From Arthrobacter sp. U41 (lineage in GTDB: Bacteria; Actinomycetota; Actinomycetes; Actinomycetales; Micrococcaceae), in NCBI RefSeq assembly GCF_007679325.1, contig NZ_VEGI01000003.1:266144-330143 (forward strand): a stretch of 64,000 bases of DNA, in the 5' to 3' direction. The first letter of the stretch is position 1. Each line of letters starts with the position of its first letter. The position numbers were made by a program, and so were the translations under genes. Positions 24,111 to 33,555 of the stretch are shown here, piece by piece. A model generated the notes under the pieces. The model had not been told where the DNA came from, ran no database searches, and saw only the letters and a list, made by a program, of their open reading frames with translations.

Positions 24111-26411
24111 ATGGGCACTATGCCGGATGGCACGCCAAAGAACTTACTGGTCGAGGACGGCATTACGCCGGATCCGGCCCTGCCGCCCACTGCAGTGGAC
24201 GAATCCGTGCGCGACGCCGAAGAGCGCAAATGGACGCCGGCCAAGATCGGGCTCTGGGTGGGTATCTCCCTGCTGGGCGCCGTGGCATGGTTCATGCTCG
24301 CGATCGTCCGCGGTGAAACGGTCAACGCCATCTGGTTCGTGTTCGCCGCGGTGTGCACCTACCTGATCGGCTACCGCTTCTACTCCAAGGTCATCGAGCG
24401 CTACCTGCTCAAGCCGAACGACCGCCGGGCCACCCCCGCGGAGTACAAAGCAGACGGCAAGGACTACGTCCGCACGGACCGCAACGTCCTGTTCGGCCAC
24501 CACTTCGCCGCCATTGCCGGCGCCGGCCCCCTGGTGGGCCCGATCCTCGCAGCCCAGATGGGCTACCTCCCCGGCACCATCTGGATCATCATCGGCGTCG
24601 TGTTCGCCGGAGCCGTCCAGGATTACGTCGTGATGTTCTTCTCCATGCGCCGCGGCGGGCGCTCCCTGGGCCAGATGGCCCGCGAGGAACTCGGCGTCAT
24701 CGGCGGCACCGCCGCGCTGATCGCCACCCTGCTGATCATGGTGATCATCGTCGCCATCCTGGCCCTCGTCGTCGTCAACGCCCTGGCCGAGAGCCCGTGG
24801 GGGGTCTTCTCCGTCGGCCTGACCATCCCGATCGCCCTCTTCATGGGCGTCTACCTGCGCTTCATCCGCCCCGGCAGGATCATGGAAGTCTCGCTGATCG
24901 GCTTCGTGCTGCTCATGGCCGCCATCATCGGCGGAGGCGTGGTCGCCGCCACCGAATGGGGCGACGCCCTCTTCACGCTGGACAAGGTCACCCTCGCCTG
25001 GGCCCTCATCATCTACGGCTTCATTGCCGCCATCCTGCCGGTCTGGCTCCTCCTGGCGCCGCGTGACTACCTCTCCACCTTTATGAAGATCGGCGTCATC
25101 GTGATGCTGGCCCTGGCCGTCATTGTGGTCCGCCCGGAAATTTCCGTCCCGGCCTTCAGCGAATTCGCCAGCCGCGACAACGGACCTGTCTTCCCGGGCG
25201 CGCTGTTCCCGTTCCTCTTCGTCACCATCGCCTGCGGCGCACTCTCGGGATTCCACGCCCTGATCGCCTCCGGCACCACACCGAAGCTGATCGAAAAGGA
25301 ACGCCAGACCCGCTACATCGGGTACGGCGGCATGCTGATGGAGTCCTTCGTGGCCGTCATGGCCCTCGTCGCGGCGATCTCCATCGACCGAGGACTCTAC
25401 TTCGCCATGAACTCCCCGGCAGCCCTCACCGGCGGCACCGTGGAAACCGCAGCCGCCTGGGTCAACAGCCTGGGACTGTCCGGCGTCAACATCAGCCCCA
25501 ACATGCTCGCCGAGACGGCTGCCAACGTCGGCGAGGAAAGCATCGTCTCGCGCACCGGCGGCGCCCCGACCCTGGCCGTGGGCCTTGCCCACATCATGCA
25601 GCAGTTCATCGGCGGCACCGCCATGATGAGCTTCTGGTACCACTTCGCCATCATGTTCGAGGCCCTGTTCATCCTCACCGCGGTCGACGCCGGCACGCGC
25701 GTTGCCCGGTTCATGCTGCAGGACTCAATCGGCAACTTCATCCCGAAGTTCAAGGAGCACTCCTGGCGTCCCGGCGCCTGGCTCTGCACCGCCGTCATGG
25801 TGGGTGCTTGGGGCGCCGTGTTGCTGATGGGGGTCACGGACCCGCTGGGCGGCATCAATACGCTGTTCCCGCTGTTCGGCATCGCCAACCAACTGCTGGC
25901 CGCCATCGCCTTGTCCGTTTGCCTCGCGATCGCGGCGAAGAAGGGCTCCTTCAAGTACATTTGGATCGTGGCCATTCCGCTGGCCTTCGCAGCCGTCGTG
26001 ACCATCACGGCCAGCTACCAGAAGATCTTCTCTTCGACTCCGGCAGTGGGCTACTTCGCCAACAACGCCGCGTTCTCCAAGGCACTCGAGGAGGGCAAAA
26101 CCTCCTTCGGTACGGCCAAGACCGTCCCGGCGATGGAGGCCGTGGTCCGCAACACCGCGATCCAGGGCTGGCTCTCGGTCATCTTCGTGGTGCTCAGCAT
26201 CATCGTCATCACGACCGCCCTGGTCGCCACGTACAAGGCGTTCCGCAACGTTAAGGCCGGCCTGGCCACCACCAGCAATGAGGATCCGGCACTGCCGTCC
26301 AGGGTCTTCGCCCCGGCCGGCCCGGTTCCCAGCGCGTCCGAGCGGGAGCTCATTGCCCAGTGGAATCAGTTGCCGGCGGACAAGCGGACCGAGAAGTCCG
26401 CCCACCACTGA
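24111..26411 (+). CDS. cstA: Carbon starvation protein CstA, pyruvate/peptide transporter family
   Basis: A 766-residue polytopic membrane protein. A soluble, acidic N-terminus of about 50 residues is followed by many hydrophobic helices. The conserved segments FGHHFAAIAGAGPLVGPILA, AGAVQDYVVMFFSMRRGG and CGALSGFHALIASGTTPK are diagnostic of CstA/BtsT. The family imports pyruvate or peptides across the cytoplasmic membrane under carbon limitation. The ATG at 24111 is supported by aaggaggag three bases upstream. A small YbdD-type gene follows 13 bases later, the usual partner of cstA. The leader may carry an RNA control element. Confidence 0.95.
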   Translation: MGTMPDGTPKNLLVEDGITPDPALPPTAVDESVRDAEERKWTPAKIGLWVGISLLGAVAWFMLAIVRGETVNAIWFVFAAVCTYLIGYRFYSKVIERYLLKPNDRRATPAEYKADGKDYVRTDRNVLFGHHFAAIAGAGPLVGPILAAQMGYLPGTIWIIIGVVFAGAVQDYVVMFFSMRRGGRSLGQMAREELGVIGGTAALIATLLIMVIIVAILALVVVNALAESPWGVFSVGLTIPIALFMGVYLRFIRPGRIMEVSLIGFVLLMAAIIGGGVVAATEWGDALFTLDKVTLAWALIIYGFIAAILPVWLLLAPRDYLSTFMKIGVIVMLALAVIVVRPEISVPAFSEFASRDNGPVFPGALFPFLFVTIACGALSGFHALIASGTTPKLIEKERQTRYIGYGGMLMESFVAVMALVAAISIDRGLYFAMNSPAALTGGTVETAAAWVNSLGLSGVNISPNMLAETAANVGEESIVSRTGGAPTLAVGLAHIMQQFIGGTAMMSFWYHFAIMFEALFILTAVDAGTRVARFMLQDSIGNFIPKFKEHSWRPGAWLCTAVMVGAWGAVLLMGVTDPLGGINTLFPLFGIANQLLAAIALSVCLAIAAKKGSFKYIWIVAIPLAFAAVVTITASYQKIFSSTPAVGYFANNAAFSKALEEGKTSFGTAKTVPAMEAVVRNTAIQGWLSVIFVVLSIIVITTALVATYKAFRNVKAGLATTSNEDPALPSRVFAPAGPVPSASERELIAQWNQLPADKRTEKSAHH

Positions 26412-26424
26412 TGCGGAGCCGGAG

Positions 26425-26616
26425 ATGAACACCATAGTTGCGGGCTTCCGGGGATTCGCCCGGTACCTGGGCGGTGTGATGGGCGCGGACGCGTATGCAA
26501 AGTACCTGGCGCATCACGCCGAAGCCGGCCACGACTCCCCGCCGATGACCGAGCGGGAATTCTGGCGGGACCAGACGGACCGTCAGGACGCCAACCCGCA
26601 GGGCCGGTGCTGCTGA
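26425..26616 (+). CDS. YbdD/YjiX family small protein
   Basis: A 63-residue cytoplasmic protein with the family features: FARYLGGVMGADAYAKYLAHH near the N-terminus, the MTEREFWRDQ motif and a CC C-terminal end. YbdD/YjiX proteins are encoded directly after CstA/BtsT transporters in many bacteria; their exact role in transport is unclear. The ATG at 26425 lies 13 bases after cstA, with ggag close upstream. The longer frame seen upstream belongs to the cstA coding region. Confidence 0.92.
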   Translation: MNTIVAGFRGFARYLGGVMGADAYAKYLAHHAEAGHDSPPMTEREFWRDQTDRQDANPQGRCC

Positions 26617-26647
26617 CCGGTTTCGACCGACCGGAATGACCGCCAGC

Positions 26648-26685
26648 CGGGCGCCGTCGGGCACACCAGTGCCCGACGGCGCCCG
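26648..26685 (+). terminator. Terminator of the cstA-ybdD operon
   Basis: A perfect 17-bp GC stem (26648-26664 with 26669-26685) closes an acca loop, 31 bases after the YbdD stop codon, and is followed by gctgctgttt. Confidence 0.85.
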
Positions 26686-26797
26686 CTGCTGTTTGTCGGC
26701 CCGGTCAGGGCCCGATTGCTGCGCCCCATATGTTGAGCCGGGCGTGCCGCCCCGGCACGCCGCCTGCGCCGCTCCGGGCTCGTGAGAGTATGAAGCC

Positions 26798-27493
26798 ATG
26801 AGCGATCCGCACGACACTCAGCCCGCCGACGAGGTCCCCGTCGAGGGCGCCACCCTGTACCCCCAGACGACGGGCGACGGCGGCCCGGAAGCACGGAAGC
26901 GGGAACAGTCGGGAGAGCCCGACCCGCACGGGGGGAATGAACACCAGGTCCAGGCGGCAGCGTCTGCCGGGGCCGCGCGGGCCAGCCGGCTCCAGGATCT
27001 CGTTGACGAACCCGCGAAGGTGATGCGGATCGGCACCATGATGAAGCAGCTCCTGGACGAAGTGAAGTCCGCTCCGCTCGATGACGCGGCGCGGACGCGG
27101 CTGGCCGGCATCCACGAACGCTCGATCAAAGAACTCGAAGACGGCCTCGCCCCGGAACTTGTCGACGAGCTGGAACGGATCACGCTTCCCTTCCCCGCCG
27201 AGGGGACACCGTCGGACGCGGAGCTGCGGATCGCCCAGGCGCAGCTGGTCGGCTGGCTCGAAGGCCTCTTCCACGGCATCCAGACGGCCCTCGCAGCCCA
27301 GCACTCCGCCCGGGAGCACGCTGCCGCGCAGGCTCAGCTCCGCCAGTTGCCGCCCGGAACGGTGATCGCCCCTGGCGTGATCATCGGTGAAAATGGCGAG
27401 CCCCAGCGCGCCGCGGCGCCCAGACCGGGGCAGGATCCCAGGCAGGCTCCCGTCCCCGTGGACCCGGACCACGGCCCCGGCCAATACCTTTAG
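26798..27493 (+). CDS. bpa: Bacterial proteasome activator Bpa (DUF2587)
   Basis: A 231-residue protein. Residues 1-60 are polar and likely disordered. The central helical region contains DEPAKVMRIGTMMKQLLDEV and the repeated LVGWLEGLFHGIQTALAAQ, characteristic of DUF2587. The protein ends in GQYL, the C-terminal motif by which Mycobacterium tuberculosis Bpa (PafE) docks on the 20S proteasome. Bpa forms a ring that opens the proteasome gate without ATP for unfolded or heat-shock substrates. Proteasome genes are not in this window. A second gene follows seven bases after the stop. Confidence 0.93.
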   Translation: MSDPHDTQPADEVPVEGATLYPQTTGDGGPEARKREQSGEPDPHGGNEHQVQAAASAGAARASRLQDLVDEPAKVMRIGTMMKQLLDEVKSAPLDDAARTRLAGIHERSIKELEDGLAPELVDELERITLPFPAEGTPSDAELRIAQAQLVGWLEGLFHGIQTALAAQHSAREHAAAQAQLRQLPPGTVIAPGVIIGENGEPQRAAAPRPGQDPRQAPVPVDPDHGPGQYL

Positions 27494-27500
27494 GGCAGCC

Positions 27501-27956
27501 TTGGGACTCTTCAGTGCCGCCCGGCAGGGACGGAAAGACGACGCCGAACTCGGCAAGGGACTCTGGCGGCGGGCCCACGACCGCTTCACCCGTGGCCTGG
27601 ACCGCTACCACCAGGTCCTCGAGGGCGTGGAGGACGAAGCCCTCTACGCCGAGCTCCTTGAGATCGCCAACGAACTGTCGACGCTCTCCGGGCGGGTCCG
27701 GCAGGTCTGCGTGGAGGCCCAGCGGCGTGCACCCAGCGAGGGCCTCGACATCCCGGGGAGCCTGGCCGGGGTCCACCGCGCCCTGTCCACGGCCGGGAAC
27801 TCCCTGGCCACCACGGCCGAAGCGGCGGCGATGCTCCGTCTCGCCGTCGGTCCCGTCCCGGCCGGCGCAGAGTCGGTACGGCGCCGCGCCGCGTCGGTGC
27901 TGGAGCAGGTCAATGACGCCGAACACCGGCTTGCGGAGTCGGCTGCCACGGACTGA
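27501..27956 (+). CDS. Hypothetical helical protein following bpa
   Basis: A 151-residue protein, mostly alpha-helical by composition, with Arg/Asp/Glu-rich amphipathic stretches and no membrane segment or recognised motif. The TTG at 27501 is the only plausible start outside bpa, with aggg just upstream; the frame also runs back into the bpa coding region. Seven bases separate it from bpa, which suggests one transcript and possibly translational coupling. Function is unknown; a role with the proteasome is suggested only by position. Confidence 0.65.
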   Translation: MGLFSAARQGRKDDAELGKGLWRRAHDRFTRGLDRYHQVLEGVEDEALYAELLEIANELSTLSGRVRQVCVEAQRRAPSEGLDIPGSLAGVHRALSTAGNSLATTAEAAAMLRLAVGPVPAGAESVRRRAASVLEQVNDAEHRLAESAATD

Positions 27957-28061
27957 GGTCCGCCCGCCCCCGTCCCCGCGCCTAAAATTCCCGGTTAAGC
28001 GCCTAGCTTAGCTACGGGCTTTGCGCTGGCGGTCCCTTGCAGGCGTTGGCAGGATGGCTGA

Positions 28062-28907
28062 ATGACTCTTTCACCGGTACTGACTTTCAATGACGGCAAC
28101 ACCATTCCCCAGCTTGGCTACGGAGTGTGGCAGGTTGAAGACGACGTCGCCGAGAAGGTGGTTGTCCAGGCTTTCGAAGCCGGATTCCGCCACATTGACA
28201 CCGCCAAGATCTACGGCAATGAAGCAGGAGTAGGACGTGCGATCGAGCGGTCCGGCCTCAAGCCTGAGGACATCTTCATCACCACCAAGCTGTGGAACGC
28301 GGATCAGGGTTACGAGTCCACGCTGAAGGCCTTCGAGGAATCCATGGAGCGCCTTGGCCTGGAGACCCTGGACCTGTACCTGATCCACTGGATGCAGCCC
28401 AAGCAGGACAAGTACGTGGACACCTGGAAGGCTCTCATCGAGCTGCAGAAGCAGGGCCGCGTCAAGACCATCGGCGTCTCCAACTTCACCAAGGAAGGCC
28501 TGCAGCGGCTGATTGACGAGACCGGCGTCGTGCCGGCCATCAACCAGGTGGAACTGCACCCCTTCTTCAACCAGTCCGAGCTGCGCGAATTCAACGCCTC
28601 AAAGGGCATCCTCACTCAGGCCTGGTCGCCGCTGGGCCAGGGCGGCGAGCTGCTGGAGAGCCCGGTCATCGCCCAGATCGCGGCCAAGCACAACGCCACT
28701 CCGGCGCAGGTGGTTATCGCCTGGCACCTGGCCATCGGCAACGTGGTCATCCCCAAGTCCGTGACCGAATCCCGCATCCGCGAGAACTACGCTGCGCTTG
28801 AGGTCAGCCTGGACGAGACCGATGTGCAGGCCATCAACGGCCTGGACAAGTCAGCCGAGGGCGCTGGCCGCATTGGCCCCGACCCGGCAGTTTCCGACTT
28901 CGCCTAA
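28062..28907 (+). CDS. Aldo/keto reductase
   Basis: A 281-residue TIM-barrel reductase close to the AKR5 (2,5-diketo-D-gluconate reductase) group. The active-site set is visible: Asp and Tyr in DTAKIYGNEAGVG, Lys in FITTKLW and His in LIHWMQP. The NADPH-binding loop near the C-terminus reads IPKSVTESRIREN. It reduces aldehydes or ketones with NADPH in the cytoplasm; natural substrate is unknown. It is followed by a perfect terminator and appears monocistronic. Confidence 0.93.
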   Translation: MTLSPVLTFNDGNTIPQLGYGVWQVEDDVAEKVVVQAFEAGFRHIDTAKIYGNEAGVGRAIERSGLKPEDIFITTKLWNADQGYESTLKAFEESMERLGLETLDLYLIHWMQPKQDKYVDTWKALIELQKQGRVKTIGVSNFTKEGLQRLIDETGVVPAINQVELHPFFNQSELREFNASKGILTQAWSPLGQGGELLESPVIAQIAAKHNATPAQVVIAWHLAIGNVVIPKSVTESRIRENYAALEVSLDETDVQAINGLDKSAEGAGRIGPDPAVSDFA

Positions 28908-28935
28908 GCCGTACCCGGCGAAACCGGCGCAGACC

Positions 28936-28976
28936 GCAGCAGGGCCCTCATCCGAACCGGGTGGGGGCCCTGCTGC
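28936..28976 (+). terminator. Terminator after the aldo/keto reductase gene
   Basis: Perfect 12-bp arms gcagcagggccc (28936-28947) and gggccctgctgc (28965-28976) with a 17-base loop. It lies between convergent genes and may serve both. Confidence 0.75.
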
Positions 28977-29001
28977 TGTCCGGATACCCCGCGGCCCGGG
29001 C

Positions 29002-29181
29002 TCAGGCGGCTTTGCGGCTTTCCCGTACCGGCACGGCGTCGATGATGGCCCAGCCGTGCTCGTCGGCGGCCTGGCGGCTGGCGAAGCGCTCGGCATCCGC
29101 GACGTCGTCGAAGGCCTCGGTACGGATGCGCCCGCAGTCCGTGTCCAGATACGTGACTTCAAAGTACTGGTTGGTTTCCAT
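29002..29181 (-). CDS. Small hypothetical protein, 59 residues
   Basis: A 59-residue protein starting METNQYFEVTYL and ending ESRKAA. It alternates strand-like and helix-like stretches (FEVTYLDTDCGRIR, then DAERFASRQAADEHG, then WAIIDAV), suggesting a compact alpha/beta fold. It starts with ATG at 29181 with aggac ten bases upstream and ends 29 bases before the terminator of the facing gene. It lies 36 bases downstream of the coiled-coil gene on the same strand and may share its transcript. I do not recognise the family. Confidence 0.65.
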   Translation of the reverse strand: METNQYFEVTYLDTDCGRIRTEAFDDVADAERFASRQAADEHGWAIIDAVPVRESRKAA

Positions 29182-29217
29182 GAATTAAGTGTCCTGCCGG
29201 CCTCCGACACTTTGGGG

Positions 29218-30201
29218 TCATGAGTCCGGCGTGTTGCCAAGCCGCAGCACCCGTTCCCGGGCGAGGTCCGCGGTGCGCGCCGCCCGGGCAGCGGCCCGGG
29301 CTGACTGCTGCGCCCGGGCGGCTGCCAGCTCGCGCCGTTTCCGGGCGGCCCTGAGTTCCTGCTCGCGCAGGGCCAGCTGTTCCCGCAGGTCCCTGACCGT
29401 GTCGGAGAGCTCCGAGGCCAGCGTGGTGGAGGACGCCAGCTCCTCCTCGTCCTGCCGGGCTTCCGCTGCAGCCTCACCCGACGCTTCTTCCTCGTCCTTG
29501 AGCAGGGCCTGGGCCCGTTCCACTGCCGACGGAGTGGATTTCCGGGTGTCCGGGCGGACAGCCCGCAGCCGGGGCTGGTCCGAGTTTTTGCCGGCAGGGG
29601 TCCCGGCGGGGGTTCCGGAGCCGCCGGACGTTCCAGTGCGTTCCGCGGGAGGGCGACGCGGGGAACCCGGCGGTGCCGGCACCACGAGGCCGGGCAGCGC
29701 AACGGCACCCGAAAGATCCACGACGTCGACGCCGTCGGCGGACAGCCCCCGGAGCAGGCGGCCGGACTGCACGGCAGCAGCTGCCCCCTCATCCGCCGTC
29801 GCCGCGCGTAGGGTGGCCTCCACCTCCGACGCAATCGTTCCGCTGATCTTCCGGCCCAGCTCTTCGGCGACCGCCTGCGCCGCCGTGACCGCGCCGTTCA
29901 GCAGCTGGCGCCGCTCCTGTCCCAGCCGGCGAAGCTCCTGGGCGTCGAGGGCGGACTGCGCGGCGCGCATCGACTGCCCCAGCCCGGCGAGTTCGCGGAG
30001 GACCTCCGGCCGCCGGGCCGCGAGCATGTTCACCGTCCACGCCGCCACGGACGGCTTGGGCAGGGAACGCACGTCCGCGGCGAGGGACCGGTCTTTTGCG
30101 GCGGCCGCGTCCTTGGCGGCAGAAGTCCGTGCGGCGACAAAATCGTCGAACGGGAGGGCATAGAGGTGCGCCGCAACGTCCGCCAGCCCGTGTGCTTCCA
30201 T
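29218..30201 (-). CDS. Hypothetical coiled-coil protein
   Basis: A 327-residue cytoplasmic protein. Residues 1-115 contain a conserved-looking segment (AHLYALPFDDFVAAR, then PKPSVAAWTVNML); the centre is Pro/Gly/Thr-rich; residues 215-320 are a long Glu/Arg/Ala coiled coil. No catalytic motif is seen. The ATG at 30201 is chosen because upstream residues in the longer frame are Pro/Arg-rich and overlap the promoter region of the divergent ATPase gene. The N-terminal segment recurs in actinobacterial proteins of unknown function, to my recollection; this is not verified here. Confidence 0.75.
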   Translation of the reverse strand: MEAHGLADVAAHLYALPFDDFVAARTSAAKDAAAAKDRSLAADVRSLPKPSVAAWTVNMLAARRPEVLRELAGLGQSMRAAQSALDAQELRRLGQERRQLLNGAVTAAQAVAEELGRKISGTIASEVEATLRAATADEGAAAAVQSGRLLRGLSADGVDVVDLSGAVALPGLVVPAPPGSPRRPPAERTGTSGGSGTPAGTPAGKNSDQPRLRAVRPDTRKSTPSAVERAQALLKDEEEASGEAAAEARQDEEELASSTTLASELSDTVRDLREQLALREQELRAARKRRELAAARAQQSARAAARAARTADLARERVLRLGNTPDS

Positions 30202-30337
30202 GCAAGCATCATAGAAGCCCGGACCTGCCGACGCCGGGTGCCGACGCCCGGTGACGGCAGCGGCGGGACCCGGGGCATAGGGCTCTTGCCCGCCTCCGCG
30301 GGATTGGTGATGCTGGGAGCATGCGGGTGACAGCGTC

Positions 30338-33298
30338 ATGAACGAACCGCCACGCGGCGTCAGACCCGGGGAAGCCCCGCACCGTCCTTCCAGCACCGCG
30401 TCCATGACGGAGAGGGGCGGGGCCGCCCGTGGCGCCGGCAGCCCCGTCCCGTGGCATCTCCGCCGCGCCATGGAAGCGCTGGACGCGCTCGACGTCGACC
30501 CTGCCTCCGGGCTGGACTCCACCGAAGCCCAACGCCGCCTGGCACGCTACGGCGCCAATGAACTTCTCGCCACACCGGCGGTGCCGTTGTGGCGGAAGAT
30601 CCTCCGGCAGTTCCAGGACCCGCTGATCTACCTGCTGCTGGCCGCTATCACCATCGCGGTGATTGCCTGGGCGGTGGAAGGTGCCGCCGGTCCGCCGGTG
30701 GACGCGATCGTGATCGGGGCCGTGGTGCTGTTCAACGGCGTCCTCGGCTTCGTCCAGGAAAACAAAGCCGAGACTGCCGTTGCCGCGCTGCGGGTGATGA
30801 CCGCGGCGAACTCCACGGTGCTGCGGGACCGTGAACTGAAAACGGTGCCGTCCGCGGCCTTGGTGCCGGGCGACATACTGGTCCTGAACGAAGGTGATTC
30901 CGTTGGCGCTGATGCCAGGCTGATTACGGCGAATTCCCTGGTCGTCGCCGAGTCCTCGCTGACCGGAGAAAGCGCGCCGGTCTTCAAAGACACCCGCCTC
31001 CTCAGCGGTGACGTACCCCTCGGTGACCGGCAGAACATGGTCTACAAGGGAACGGCCGTGGCGCGGGGCGTGGGCCGCGCAGTGGTCACCGGGACCGCCA
31101 TGGACACCGAAGTCGGCGGGATCGCAGGAATGCTGGCAGCCGCAGAGGACGCGCCCACGCCGCTGCAGCAGGAGATCGCGAGCGTCAGCAGACTGCTCGG
31201 CCTCTCGGTGGTCGCAATCGCTGTCATCGTGATGACCACGATCATCCTCGTCAGCGGGGTGAACACGCTGACAGGGCTGGTGGCGGTGTTGCTGCTGGGG
31301 GTTTCGCTGGCCGTGGCGGCCGTGCCCGAGGGACTGCCGGCGATCCTGTCAGTGGTCCTCGCCATGGGAGTCCAGGACATGGCCAGGCGCAAGGCCGTGG
31401 TCAAGGAGCTGCATTCGGTGGAAACCCTCGGCTCCGCTTCGGTCATCGCCTCGGACAAGACCGGGACGCTGACCAGGAACCAGATGACCATCTGCAGGAT
31501 CCGCACCGCCTCCGGCGAGGCCGAGCTCACCGGTGTCGGATACCGGCCAGAGGGCCACGTGCTTCACAACGGCCAGGAAGTCCGTGATCCGGCCCTGCTC
31601 CAGGAAGTACGAATGGTGCTCGCCGGCGGCTCTTTCGCGAACAACGCGCAGCTCCGGGAGCACGACGGCGACTGGGAAATCCAGGGCGACCCGACCGAAG
31701 CGGCCTTCCTCGTCGCGGCCCGGAAGCTGGAAGGTGTCCCGGAAAGGGTGGGGGAGTTTGAACGTCGTGGCGAGATCCCCTTCACGTCGGAGCGGAAACT
31801 GATGTCCGCGCTGGCGCGCCACCGGGAGGTCGGCACACTGTCGCTGGTCACCAAGGGCGCCCCCGACGTCCTGCTGGACCGCTGCACCGGGATGCAGCTC
31901 GGCGGGGACGTGGTCCCGCTGGACCCGGAACGCCGCGCCCGGGCGCTGGGCGACGTGGAGGAACTCTCCGCCCGGGCCTTCCGCACCCTTGGCGTGGCAT
32001 ATCGCAGGTACACCGAAGCGGACCGCCACGAAGCCGACATCCTCGACGAGGAGGACGAGAGCACGCTCGTCTATATCGGCGTCGTCGGAATCCTGGACCC
32101 GCCGCGGGCAGAAGCGGCACCCGCCGTGGCTGAGGCGCGCCGGGCAGGCATCCGCGTTGTGATGATTACCGGGGACCACCCGCTCAGCGCGGCACGGATC
32201 GCCGGTGATCTGGGCATCGCCGGGCCGGGGGAGCGGGCCGTCACCGGAGCCGAACTGGATGAACTGGATGAGGCAGGGTTGCGTGCGCTGGCCCGTAACA
32301 CCTCGGTGTACGCGCGGGTGGCGCCGCAAAACAAACTGCAGATCATCACTGCACTGCAGGCCGACGGCAACGTGGTGGCGATGACCGGGGACGGCGTCAA
32401 CGACGCGCCGGCGCTGAAGACCGCGGACATTGGCATCGCCATGGGCATCGCCGGCACCGAGGTCACGAAGGAAGCCTCGAACATGATCCTCGGTGACGAC
32501 AACTTCGCCACAATCGTCGCGGCGGTGCGCCAAGGCAGGGTCATCTTCGAGAACATCGAGAAATTCCTGCGCTACCTGCTTTCCTCGAACATGGGTGAAG
32601 TGTTCACGGTGTTCCTCGGCGTCGTGTTTGCCGGCGCCATGGGCCTGGCCGGAGCGGGCGCCGGCGAAATCGCCGTGCCGCTGCTGGCCACGCAGATCCT
32701 GTGGATCAATCTTGTGACGGACTCCGGCCCGGCTCTGGCCATGGGCGTCGACCCGGAAATAGACGACGTGATGTCCCGCCGGCCCCGCTCACGGAATGAC
32801 CGGATCCTTGGCCCGCGGATGTGGCGGGGCATCCTGGGCATCGGCCTGGTCATGGCCGTTGCATCCCTGCTGGCCATCGACATCTTCCTGCCCGGCGGGC
32901 TGGTCCCCGACGGCGGCGACTCGCTTGACGTCGCACGGACCGCCGGCTTCACCACCCTGGTGTTCGCACAGCTGTTCAACGCGTTCAATGCCAGGTCGGA
33001 GACGACGTCGGCCTTCCGCCGGCTCTTCGTGAACAAGTGGCTCTGGGGGTCGGTGCTCCTGGCCGCAGCGCTTCAGGTGGCCGTCGTCGAGCTGCCCTTC
33101 CTGCAGCGGGCCTTTGGGACCGCGTCCCTGGACCCCGGTCATTGGGCTGTCTGCGTTCTCCTGGCCTCCACAGTGCTGTGGTTCGCCGAGCTCCGCAAGA
33201 TTGCCCTCCGGATGGGTCAGCGGCGCCGGGCGGCGCGTGCCCGCGGCCCCCTGCCTGCTAGCCGGGATTCCGGAGGTCCAGAAACACCCATGCAATAG
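30338..33298 (+). CDS. P2-type cation-transporting ATPase, calcium-type
   Basis: A 986-residue membrane pump. It has an N-terminal cation-ATPase domain (RRLARYGANEL), the actuator motif LTGES, the phosphorylation motif SDKTGTLT (Asp373), the P-domain motif TGDGVNDAPALK and about ten membrane helices. PEGLP in M4 and NLVTDSGPALAMG in M6 place it in the P2 group near bacterial Ca2+ ATPases such as CtpF; no heavy-metal CPx motif is present. It likely exports Ca2+ or another cation from the cytoplasm. The first ATG has no good ribosome binding site; an ATG at 30404 is an alternative. The 3' end overlaps a gene remnant on the other strand. Confidence 0.92.
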   Translation: MNEPPRGVRPGEAPHRPSSTASMTERGGAARGAGSPVPWHLRRAMEALDALDVDPASGLDSTEAQRRLARYGANELLATPAVPLWRKILRQFQDPLIYLLLAAITIAVIAWAVEGAAGPPVDAIVIGAVVLFNGVLGFVQENKAETAVAALRVMTAANSTVLRDRELKTVPSAALVPGDILVLNEGDSVGADARLITANSLVVAESSLTGESAPVFKDTRLLSGDVPLGDRQNMVYKGTAVARGVGRAVVTGTAMDTEVGGIAGMLAAAEDAPTPLQQEIASVSRLLGLSVVAIAVIVMTTIILVSGVNTLTGLVAVLLLGVSLAVAAVPEGLPAILSVVLAMGVQDMARRKAVVKELHSVETLGSASVIASDKTGTLTRNQMTICRIRTASGEAELTGVGYRPEGHVLHNGQEVRDPALLQEVRMVLAGGSFANNAQLREHDGDWEIQGDPTEAAFLVAARKLEGVPERVGEFERRGEIPFTSERKLMSALARHREVGTLSLVTKGAPDVLLDRCTGMQLGGDVVPLDPERRARALGDVEELSARAFRTLGVAYRRYTEADRHEADILDEEDESTLVYIGVVGILDPPRAEAAPAVAEARRAGIRVVMITGDHPLSAARIAGDLGIAGPGERAVTGAELDELDEAGLRALARNTSVYARVAPQNKLQIITALQADGNVVAMTGDGVNDAPALKTADIGIAMGIAGTEVTKEASNMILGDDNFATIVAAVRQGRVIFENIEKFLRYLLSSNMGEVFTVFLGVVFAGAMGLAGAGAGEIAVPLLATQILWINLVTDSGPALAMGVDPEIDDVMSRRPRSRNDRILGPRMWRGILGIGLVMAVASLLAIDIFLPGGLVPDGGDSLDVARTAGFTTLVFAQLFNAFNARSETTSAFRRLFVNKWLWGSVLLAAALQVAVVELPFLQRAFGTASLDPGHWAVCVLLASTVLWFAELRKIALRMGQRRRAARARGPLPASRDSGGPETPMQ

Positions 33299-33480
33299 CC
33301 AACAGTCCTCCAAATGACAGCAGGACCGCGCCGGCAAGGCCGCCGGCAGCCAGGTTGGCGGACGCAGGCGTCGCTGCGGCCACGGGGCCCGCCAAGGACG
33401 TCGGGGTCGACGTCGAGGGTGCCGCCGAAGCCGCCGGCGGCGACGACGGGGTTCCGGGCTTCGGGTCTCGAGGACTGCGG
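33258..33480 (-). pseudogene. 3' remnant of a membrane-anchored protein gene
   Basis: On the minus strand, one frame ends with a Pro/Ala/Ser/Thr-rich linker, a single membrane helix (LAGAVLLSFGGLLAIAWVFL) and the tail DLRNPG before a stop at 33258. This is the usual end of an exported protein with a C-terminal anchor, as in CopC-type proteins. No start codon, signal peptide or folded domain precedes it: the arginase-family gene ends at 33556. Between 33481 and 33555 another frame is open, so a deletion plus frameshift is likely. The remnant overlaps the ATPase gene end by 41 bases. Confidence 0.4.
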
Positions 33481-33555
33481 CGGCACGTGCCTTCGGGCCG
33501 AATGCAACGACAGCCGGTCAGGGGTCCAGGCCACGGAAGAGACGCTGCCCTTGTG

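Noticed and set aside
24144..25643. 499-residue leftward frame across cstA
   Set aside because: It is antisense of a membrane transporter gene; His/Asp/Gly-rich composition typical of shadow frames in GC-rich DNA.
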